From: Sporobolomyces roseus
Lineage: Eukaryota; Basidiomycota; Microbotryomycetes; Sporidiobolales; Sporidiobolaceae
Direction of reading: 5' to 3'
NCBI GenBank assembly: GCA_016617785.1
Contig: JADILM010000008.1
Coordinates: 1,178,001-1,242,000, forward strand
DNA length: 64,000 nt
The translations under genes were made by a program, and so were the position numbers. Below are positions 57,301-64,000 of the stretch, piece after piece (position 1 is the first letter of the stretch; each line of letters opens with the position of its first letter). Below the pieces are notes generated by a model. That model was not told where the DNA came from, ran no database searches, and was given only the letters and a program-made list of their open reading frames with translations.

Positions 57301-57593
57301 CACTCCTTTCTCCCGAGAACTCCTCTTCCTCTTCCCCAACTCTAGTCACGATCGAGCAATTCGGACTCTACAATCAACTCGATCACGTCTTACTCGACTA
57401 TCTGAACCTACTGGAGGTGGAGAGGGCAAAGTTGGTGTTAGATTACTTGTCTACTACCGATCCTCCTTCGAGCGATTCTCAACTCGCTGGAATAGCAAAT
57501 GGATTGAAGGATCTACCGCCCATAGGAGTACAAGTGTGGGGAGGTATCAGATGGGATGAGGCACAAGAAATCAAGAGCGGAACATGGGAGTGA
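54356..57593 (+). CDS. Single-pass membrane protein with EGF-like module
   Basis: Exon 1 is short (54356-54384, MDTSTPPPS). It joins exon 2 (54449-57110) through GTGAGT...GCTAAC...CACAG, so the ATG at 54429 inside the intron is rejected as the start. Exon 3 is 57174-57593. The total is 1036 residues. About 530 N-terminal residues are Ser/Pro-rich and disordered. A basic patch (MKRLKRFGKSNRGK) is followed by one transmembrane helix (WIVIFGILGAVLLVIVIGVI). An EGF-like module follows (CECENGGKPLLEKGICSCSC then GWGGTRC). A long, mostly helical ectodomain ends FGLYNQLDHVLLDYLNLLEV and VWGGIRWDEAQEI. A coding-like frame continues beyond the stop to 57739, in another phase. Confidence 0.8.
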
Positions 57594-58135
57594 ATGGGAC
57601 AGAAGGAGTGAGAATGGATCTCGTCGATCAGTCGGAATCGCCTTTGATGGAACCTGAAGGACAGAGCTTAGTTAGATCGCTCCAGACTCGTATCGTGGAG
57701 GAGAGGGGAACGTTGGCGTTGAGGAAGGAGGAGCGATAGAAGGGAATTTGGTCAGTTTTTGATATCATACATAGCATCTCTTGTTCTTCTCTCTTTGCAT
57801 CAGTCGCGTCCTCATAGAGACCCTTGAGTATCGCTTCTCACTGTCGCATGAAAGTGGAGTGAGCAGTGGAGAGTGGGAGATTTTGAGCTAGATGTCAAAA
57901 ACCTTGCAAAATCTCGAGGGACCTCACTTTTGCCTCTTTCTCTCCTTCTCTTCACTTCTACTTTCTCTTCTCACCTCTCAAGTACATCTGAGAGACTAGC
58001 ATACGCGTCTACACACTCAGTAAGTCCTTACACTCATTTTCTCCCTCTTCCTCTCTTCTTCTCACCTCGATCTGCTGACTCAGCCACACTTTCTCCTACA
58101 CTAACAGATCAACCCAAGTCTCTCTCTCCATCGAA
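57594..58135. other. Intergenic region before the HMG-like array
   Basis: The first 146 bp hold the possible out-of-frame extension of the EGF-like gene. CTTGCAAAATCTCGAGGGA (about 57903) followed by CTTCACTTCTACTTTC forms the promoter-like arrangement seen before other genes. Confidence 0.45.
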
Positions 58136-58596
58136 ATGGCTAAGAACACTTCTTCGAAAAGTGAGTTCCTCTTCTCTCTTCCATTTCCTCTCTTTGATTT
58201 TCAGCTGACACTCCAATCATTTTTCCTTAGAATCTCCCACTGCTAAGAAAGCGTAAGCTCTATTTCTCTCACTCGAGACTCCTCTACACCAAATATTAGC
58301 TGACCCTCGAACTCCTTTTCTCCTACTTCGCACGATTCTTCAGTACTCCCGAAAAGGAACTTTCGACCAAGCCTTACCATGTCTTCCTCAGGAGGAGGAA
58401 TGCTGAGCTCAAGGAGGAGAAACCCAACCAGGTTAGTCGAGATTGTCGTCAAGTGCGGTTGCGATGAGCTGACACTCTCCGATTTTTTCCAATTCGATAG
58501 GAAACCTCTGCTAGGCGCAAGCTAATCTCGCAGGAATGGAAAGAATCTGATGAGAATCCCGCTAATCAAGCTGAAGACGATCAGACTTCAGAGTAA
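58136..58596 (+). CDS. Small HMG-like protein, array copy 1
   Basis: Four exons (58136-58160, 58231-58252, 58344-58431, 58501-58596) give 76 residues. MAKNTSSK is followed by a Lys-rich linker and the core KPYHVFLRRRNAELKEEKPN, then SARRKLISQEWKESDENPAN. The pattern of aromatic Y/F, basic RRR, AELK and EWK resembles the first two helices of HMG/YABBY-type boxes. The tail is acidic. Exon 2 is 22 nt, entered in phase 1 and left in phase 2, as in all copies. It is probably a small nuclear DNA- or chromatin-binding protein; that is inference. Confidence 0.7.
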
Positions 58597-59183
58597 AAGA
58601 GGAGGAAGGAAAGGAAAGTGAATAGCTTGTTCAAGTCTTTTGTTGATAGTTCTCTTTTTCCGTTTGTTGTCTCGTCTTTTTCGTTTGTATCCCTTGTCGT
58701 GCAAGTCTCGTTGTTAGTCATCTACTTATGCAGCAGTCGAGAGAGTAGAGTACCGCACCCTTTCTTCATGAGCGACTCCCTCCGCACGGAGTTTGTCAGC
58801 CCTCTCCCTTCGCAGCCTACTCGAATCGACGGCTCTCGACGTTAGGGACCGGCTTGTCGAGATCGAGAGAAAGAGGCGTTTCCGAGCAGCATCAAAAAAT
58901 GGAAACATCGTCAAAAACAGATCCTGAATGACATCGAAAAATAGGACTACCCGATGCACAAGGATCGTTCAGCAGTATCACTTTACACCCCTCTCTGCGA
59001 AAGCTGTAATTTGTGTATCCCGAAAAGACTGACTCTGCGAGATTGCGAGCTCCTCCAAATTTCTGCTTTTGCTCTTCTACACTTCACTCTCGCCTTGTCG
59101 TCTGCATCAGACTACATCGACAGCATATCAACTACCACTCTCGTCTCACACGAAGTTATTAGAGTCAATCCCGGCGACCAAAG

Positions 59184-59605
59184 ATGGGAAAAGGTCAGCT
59201 TCTGACCTCTCTTTCTCGCCTCATTCCCGCTCAATAGCTGATCAAACGCTTGATGTACTCTTTGACAAATGCAGTGCATCATATGCAGTGAGTGAGAGCA
59301 CACCTCCTGTGTTGATCACAATTGTTGAACTGAATCGTTTCGCTCAAAATCAGGCAATCGAACCCTCTCTATTTGAACTACTTACGTCGTCGCCTCGCTC
59401 AACTGGAGGAGGAGAAATCCCCTCTCGTACAGTCTTCTACGCTTTCTGATAGCGCTCGAGGCAAACGCTGATCCCCCTCTCGAGATTTCTTCCGTAGAAC
59501 CCTTCGCAACGACAACAGCTTGTCGAGGCTGAGTGGTTGACGTCGAAGGAAAATCCGAAAGTGACGAACGGTCAATACGAGAAGCACTATAGCAAGAAGA
59601 AGTAA
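59184..59605 (+). CDS. Small HMG-like protein, array copy 2
   Basis: Four exons (59184-59193, 59275-59287, 59354-59426, 59497-59605) give 67 residues. Exon 1 is only 10 nt (MGK) and exon 2 is 13 nt. The core reads NPLYLNYLRRRLAQLEEEKS, then QRQQLVEAEWLTSKENPKVT, matching copies 1 and 3. The end is Lys-rich (EKHYSKKK). It is too short and split to be seen as one open frame, and was found by its similarity to the neighbours. Function is inferred as for copy 1. Confidence 0.65.
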
Positions 59606-60311
59606 AGAGAAGGCTTGTTTAGGAGAATGGAACGGTCGAGCGAAGGCATAGTCTGGATAGTACAGCTTTGACTCTGGTTTGGTTGAAATGCCTTTTGATT
59701 GAATCGATTGTTTGATACAAATATTGAGAGGAAGCGAACAGTCCAGGGCAGAATGGGAGAGTAGCGAAAGAGATTCGGCAGCTTTGCGAAATAAAAATCG
59801 AGCGATCAAACTCGTTCCGCATCAAGAATCTCCCTCGAGTATATCTCAATCGACACCAATCGACGCATAAAGTGCGTAGGGAGGAACAGAGCTCAAAAGG
59901 TAACGATTGGAGGGAGCTCGGAAAAAGCGTAAAAGATATCGTCGAAAATGTTCGCGTGGGACGTCGAGGAATCTTGCGTGAGCCTTCAGTTAAACCGAAT
60001 AGCCTCTCAGAGTACTCTGAACGTCCAAAACGACAAAAATTGCAGGTTGCGAAAATTCGACTGGAATGCTTGAGAAATCGCAAAGTCAAAAATTTCCCAC
60101 TCTTTCTTCCTACCTTTCACTTTCAAACTCGCGTTTATCGACTATCGAACTACAAGAACCTTCCAGATACGCGTCTAATCACGATCCGATACTCTACAGT
60201 AAGCCCACGCCCTTCAATTCATCTTGATCACTTCAGCTGACGCTTCTCGCTTCATCCTCCACTGTAGACTCTATCAGCTCTACTCTATCTCCAGTATCAC
60301 TATCAGCGACT
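59606..60311. promoter_or_regulatory. Intergenic region with two TTGCGAAA octamers
   Basis: TTGCGAAA occurs at 59784-59791 and 60047-60054. The second is followed 50 bp later by CTACCTTTCACTTTCAAACTC. This places the pair 100-260 bp upstream of array copy 3. No gene is seen. Confidence 0.45.
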
Positions 60312-60784
60312 ATGGCCAACAAGAAGGGACCTTCTGGTGAGTTCAATCTACGATTCCTCAATCCCGACGATATTTCCTTCTTCTCCTTGATCATGAAACT
60401 GACGACGAGTAATCCATTCATAGTGTAAGCGAGACTTTGAACTTGAGAAATCAAGCAAAAGCAAAAGACGAAGCTGACTGATGAAATTTACTTTTTCGTT
60501 TTAGCGGTTCGAGGGAAAAATACAACGAATTCAAGAAGAAGCGCTATGCTGAACTCAAAGCTTCTTCACCAGACTCTGTACGTTCCCCTGTCTTCTATCC
60601 CACGCTTTCTGCATGTTTTACGATTTCGTTGGGTCGGAAACCGTCGTTCGCTGACCACTTTTCTCATATTCTAAAGACGGTTCTTCAACGCAACGCTGTC
60701 ATCAGTGCTGAATGGAAGGAATCCAAGGAGAATCCGAACTTCGTCAATGGTGAACAGGAAAAGAAGAGTGGTGGAAAGAAATGA
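60312..60784 (+). CDS. Small HMG-like protein, array copy 3, with predicted 1-nt exon
   Basis: The exons are 60312-60336 (MANKKGPS), a single T at 60424, 60505-60577 and 60677-60784, giving 68 residues. The core reads SREKYNEFKKKRYAELKASS, then LQRNAVISAEWKESKENPNF, and a Lys/Gly tail (EKKSGGKK) follows. Joining exon 1 directly to 60505 gives the wrong frame. One extra nucleotide restores it, and CATAG|T|GTAAGC lies exactly between two good introns. The alternative is one 167-base intron using a poor donor (GTTCAA, 60342), which would give ...PSGDGSREKY. Otherwise the gene is like its neighbours. Confidence 0.7.
60424..60424 (+). other. Predicted one-nucleotide exon (T)
   Basis: Upstream is GTGAGT(60337)...CTGAC...CATTCATAG(60423). 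Downstream is GTAAGC(60425)...GCTGAC...TTTTTCGTTTTAG(60504). Both introns have donor, branch-like and acceptor signals. The phase pattern (1 in, 2 out) equals that of the 22, 22, 13 and 31 nt second exons of the four paralogues. Confidence 0.5.
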
Positions 60785-61487
60785 AGGATGGGAGTGGAAC
60801 AGGAAAGGGAAAAGGAATGACTTGCTTGAGTGAAATTGGGTTGAAATGCTTGGAACTCGTTTGTTTGTACCTGAAGACATCCGCTCTGTAGGGAGTCTCG
60901 ATTGAGTCACGATCGAAGAGAGAGGGCAGGCGAGAAGCGGAAAGACAGAGCGCAAGAAAAGAGTTCGAACGATGTTTTGAGCGAAATCATTCAAACGACA
61001 ATTGACAACCGAATCCTAGGCAAAATGTCTGAACCGACGCAGAGCGACGGGTGGCGGAGCAGAGAAGAGCTGGGAAGCGCACGAAGCTATGGAATCGCGA
61101 AATGATAGAAAGGAAAAAGTTTCGTCGACTACTTCGAAGCATCAGTTGCTTCTTCAGATTGACGGCTTGCTCATAGGTAGCGAAAGATGAGCCTCGGAGG
61201 ATAGAGTATGAGAAAGAGAAGCGGGCTCGCAAGTTGCTTCACTTGCCCTCGACATTCCAGAAAAAAACCGAAGCGAAAAGTCAACGACAAGTCCCCTTCC
61301 TGCCTTCTCCTCTACCTCTGTTCGTTCCACAACAGAAGGTCACGTCAGTTCTATTGCACCTACGCCTTTGCTCGATACGCCTGTGCGTCCCAACTCGCAC
61401 TCTCTTTGCTTCTCTTCGCTGATCTCTCCAATCTTCTGATCTCTCACATCTTGATCTCTTCTCTTCATTTCTTGGCAAGTCTTTACG
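60785..61487. other. Intergenic region between array copies 3 and 4
   Basis: About 700 bp. No gene is supported. The last 240 bp are pyrimidine-rich leader-like DNA. Confidence 0.5.
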
Positions 61488-61996
61488 ATGGTAAGAGGAG
61501 GATACTTCCCTAAACCAATCAAAAGCCCAAACTACACGAATCTCAAACAAACTCGTCGGTCTCAATCTCCGTCCTTCCCTCATTTCCTTCCTCGCTTCGA
61601 TCGATCCCCTGAGCCGTTATCGCTGACCCATACTTTCCTCACGACTTACACGACTGCAGCTCCGCCCAAGATAAGGACTAGGAAACAAAGGTACTTCCTC
61701 TCATCTTCAGTTTGTTGCCAATCTCGCACCGATTCTGACCGTTTCCCTTCTTCCCTCTTTCTCGTGATAGCCTCAACAAGAATCTTTACCTTGCCTGCAA
61801 GAAGCGTCGAATCTCCGAAATCAAACAGAACGAACCTTATATCGTGAGTTCCCTTCGATCCCAAACTCTGTATAATTCTCAGCTGATATCGCGGAGAGGA
61901 ATGGGTGGATAGGATGGGAAAGATCGTGTAGCCAAGGTGAATGAGGAGTGGGCGACTTCGAGGAAGAATCCGAGGAACAGGGACAAGGAGGATTGA
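61488..61996 (+). CDS. Small HMG-like protein, array copy 4
   Basis: Proposed exons are 61488-61554, 61660-61690, 61771-61843 and 61913-61996. MVRGGYFPKPIKSPNY leads into PPKIRTRKQ, then the core LNKNLYLACKKRRISEIKQN and RVAKVNEEWATSRKNPRNRD. The EW...KNP block aligns with EWKES-ENP in the other copies. Exon 2 is 31 nt and keeps the family phases. The donor after exon 1 (GTCGGT) is weak. A very short first exon ending in ATG|GTAAGA is possible but would not keep the phase. Function is inferred as for copy 1. Confidence 0.6.
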
Positions 61997-62495
61997 AAGG
62001 AATCGCTTGTAAATTGAAAGTCGGGATTGAATCGTTGTAAAGCTTGTTACTTCTGTTCGGCTTGAGTATCTTATGAAAAGAGAGGTCAGAAGCTGAATGA
62101 GAGGCTTAGTCGAGCGGGATCAACATCCAGAGTCGAACTTGGGGGGACTTGAGCGAAGAAGGATCGGATTCGACGACTTGCGCTTAGTTCTTCCGGTCAT
62201 ATTCGAGTGGTCTGCTGTAGTAGAGGTGTGCAAGAGAACAAATTAACGAATCAATACGAAGTAGACAGCGAACAGAAGCAGAGTCGAGACGAGACAGATG
62301 AAACGGGAGATTTCAGGCGCAAGTCAACGAGCGTCGTCTATACGAAGCGCGAGAGCTATCTGAGCGATACAAAAGCCTTCAATCTAGCCTAGATATTGTG
62401 GTGAGGTTCTCGGAGTGAAGTGTAGGAGATCAACTTCAACTTTCTCGGAAACGTCACCTCTTGCTTTCCTCCCTTTCACCACACTTTCACAAGCC
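61997..62495. other. Intergenic region, no gene seen
   Basis: This is 499 bp between array copy 4 and the promethin-like gene. The last 60 bp before the start are pyrimidine-rich (CTTTCACCACACTTTCAC). Confidence 0.5.
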
Positions 62496-63313
62496 ATGTC
62501 GAACCCTACAGTAGAAGCTTACAAAGAGCAAGCCATGTCACAATTCAAAGTAGCCGTAAGCGTCTTCTCTTCCTCCCTCTCCTCTCCTCTCCCTACTCCC
62601 CACTGACTCAACTTTCAATCTCGATAGCGTTCCTATCTCAACGACAAACGTTCATCTGCTCAAACAGACTACTTCGACCCCGCTTCTGATTTCGTCAATC
62701 GTTCAGCAGCCGAGAAACCTCTACCAACTTTATTCCTAGCTATCCTCGTCGCATTCTCGATTTTACCCCTTGGAGTATTCCTCGTATTCACCGTCGGAAC
62801 TCTTCTTATCATTGGAGGAGGCTCATTAGTAGCTACTCTACTATTCTTGGGATTCATCATTGGGAATGCAAGTGAGTTAACACACTTTTCTCACTCTTTC
62901 GAATTATCGAGGGAATGGAGGCTGATTTAGTAATGAGGGAAAACAGCTATGTTACTCTTGGGTGCGTTGTCAATTGCGGCATTCTTTGCGGCTTGTATCA
63001 TGGGGTGGATAGTTGCAGGTTACGCCGCTTATCGTTTCGCGATCATTCTTACTCATTCTCAAAACTTGCCTCAAGGACTCAAGGTACGCTTGGAACACTC
63101 TTCTTACTGTCTTTGATTCGAGGCTAATCAGTCAGTGACTTCGATTCGTGTGTACAGGAGTTCAAGGAAGAAGCTCTCACTTTGGTATTCGGAAAAGGAT
63201 TTAGAGGAATCGATGGATCGAATGGGTCAAGTCAGAGGGATAACAAAGTTCGATTCGATAATCATGTGCAACATTCGGATAATGGGGATGCAAAGATCAA
63301 ACAAGGGGAGTAG
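62496..63313 (+). CDS. Promethin/LDAF1-like membrane hairpin protein
   Basis: Four exons (62496-62555, 62628-62871, 62947-63083, 63158-63313) give 198 residues. After a short hydrophilic N-terminus there are closely packed hydrophobic segments: LFLAILVAFSILPLGVFLVF, LIIGGGSLVATLLFLGFIIG, MLLLGALSIAAFFAACIMG and WIVAGYAAYRFAIILT. A charged C-terminus follows. Small size, Gly-rich hydrophobic hairpins and soluble ends resemble promethin/LDAF1-type proteins that work with seipin in lipid-droplet formation. Sequence motifs in that family are weak, so the name is tentative; a general integral membrane protein is certain. Confidence 0.6.
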
Positions 63314-63512
63314 TAGAAGGACTCGCTTGAAGTACTCAGTGTGCGATACGATAGAATTTTAGGGTTGTTTTTTTCCGTTGTCGATGGTTTCTCAATGTCT
63401 TCTCTGCTCCTGTTTCTTCCTTATAGCTCCTCTCTTCTTACTTGCAGAGTACATACAGATTACACAACGCTCAAAATGAGAGAATCAGCAGTTTTGGTTT
63501 TCGATTCTCAAC

Positions 63513-63520
63513 TTGCGAAA
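63513..63520 (+). promoter_or_regulatory. TTGCGAAA octamer 67 bp before a start codon
   Basis: TTGCGAAATTTCGAGAAGG lies close to the start at 63587 and is followed by CCTTCACCTCACTTCGCTC. This is the clearest example in the window of octamer followed by CTTTCACTTC-like leader. Confidence 0.45.
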
Positions 63521-63586
63521 TTTCGAGAAGGATTTCGCTGCCTCGTTTCCAACCCTTCACCTCACTTCGCTCTTTTACTTCAATCA

Positions 63587-64000
63587 ATGGCTTCAAGAAC
63601 ACTCTTCACCTCTGGCTACGGCGGACAGATCCATACTCTCTCCTTCACTCCCTCCACTTCCTCCCTCTCTCTCAATTCATCAACTTCGTCCGGATCCGCT
63701 CCCACCTGGCTTTATCAACACCCTTCCCTACCCATCCTCTACACCGGTGATGAGTTCTCGAAACCCAATGGCACCCTCAGCGCGTTCAAGATCGATCAAC
63801 AAACAATGACGTTAACTCCTTTGGAAGGAGAAGGGAGAACGAAAGAAGGACCAGTACATTTCGTTACTAGTCAAGATGGGAAACAATTATTCAGTGCTTG
63901 TTATGCGAGTGGTGCGCTAAGTACAACGAAATTGAGGGAGGATGGAACTTTCGTTGGAGAGGAGGAGGAGGGAGGGAAAGGTCAGAACTTTGTATTTGGT
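63587..64000 (+). CDS. 6-phosphogluconolactonase-like (lactonase) beta-propeller, partial
   Basis: The open frame of 138 residues runs off the right edge. MASRTLFTSGYGGQIHTLSF, APTWLYQHPSLPILYTGDEF and GTLSAFKIDQQTMTLTPLEG show the blade rhythm of the seven-bladed lactonase family (PF10282). PVHFVTSQDGKQLFSACYAS and ALSTTKLREDGTF belong to the next blade. In this family some members hydrolyse 6-phosphogluconolactone in the pentose phosphate pathway and others act on different lactones. The catalytic region lies outside the window, so the exact activity is open. Confidence 0.75.
   Translation, partial: MASRTLFTSGYGGQIHTLSFTPSTSSLSLNSSTSSGSAPTWLYQHPSLPILYTGDEFSKPNGTLSAFKIDQQTMTLTPLEGEGRTKEGPVHFVTSQDGKQLFSACYASGALSTTKLREDGTFVGEEEEGGKGQNFVFG

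Noticed and set aside
1..64000. tRNA, rRNA, CRISPR arrays, transposases or long terminal repeats
   Set aside because: I looked for tRNA arms, regular repeat-spacer arrays, DDE or reverse-transcriptase motifs and paired terminal repeats, and recognised none. The only repeats seen are short microsatellites and the gene duplications described.

Overview
The window looks like nuclear DNA of a basidiomycete fungus, most likely a yeast-like Pucciniomycotina or a related lineage. Genes are compact and rich in 50-90 base GT-AG introns with strong GTGAGT/GTACGT donors and CTGAC/CTAAC-like branch points. There are fungal-specific families (Rsc9, Nop6-like, CPL1-like, Cupin_5/DUF985, FAS1) and a divergently transcribed HD1/HD2 homeodomain pair of the basidiomycete mating-type kind. 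I see no tRNA, rRNA, CRISPR array or transposase. All exon models were built by hand from ORF phase and splice sites, so exact junctions are proposals; where I summed exon lengths, the total was a multiple of three.

Layout, left to right. 0-5.5 kb: a partial Ser-rich gene (-), a secreted beta-helix-like protein (+) and a mitochondrial carrier (-). 5.5-8.4 kb: the HD1 (-) / HD2 (+) pair with a 155 bp shared promoter. 9-11 kb: a DUF2231-like membrane protein with a broken 5' end and a small His-rich secreted protein. 11.5-15.3 kb: F-box-like gene 1 and CPL1-like gene A (both -). 16-24 kb: a FAS1 membrane protein, a Cupin_5 protein, mitochondrial uL1 (-) and a large basic nuclear protein. 24.8-31.3 kb: a Ser-rich protein, F-box-like 2, CPL1-like B and F-box-like 3 (all +). 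31.5-40 kb: a MYND-finger gene of doubtful integrity (-), Rsc9 (-), a two-TM protein (+), a voltage-sensor-like protein (-) and Nse2/Mms21 (+). 40-43 kb: F-box-like 4 and 5 (-). 44-54 kb: DUF423 protein (+), a small HMG-like gene (-), an acidic coiled nuclear protein (-), aspartate aminotransferase (-), Ess2 (-) and Nop6-like (+). 54-64 kb: a single-pass EGF-like membrane protein, a tandem array of four small HMG-like genes, a promethin-like protein and the start of a 6-phosphogluconolactonase-like gene (all +).

Three threads join the region. First, the HD mating-type pair. Second, a segmental duplication: the block CPL1-like -> conserved leader -> F-box-like is present twice, in inverted orientation about 15 kb apart, inside a wider expansion of five F-box-like paralogues. 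Third, a five-member family of tiny HMG-like genes whose second exon varies in size (22, 22, 13, 1 and 31 nt) but always keeps the same reading phases, which predicts a one-nucleotide exon in one copy. An octamer, TTGCGAAA or its complement, recurs in intergenic DNA, often upstream of start codons.
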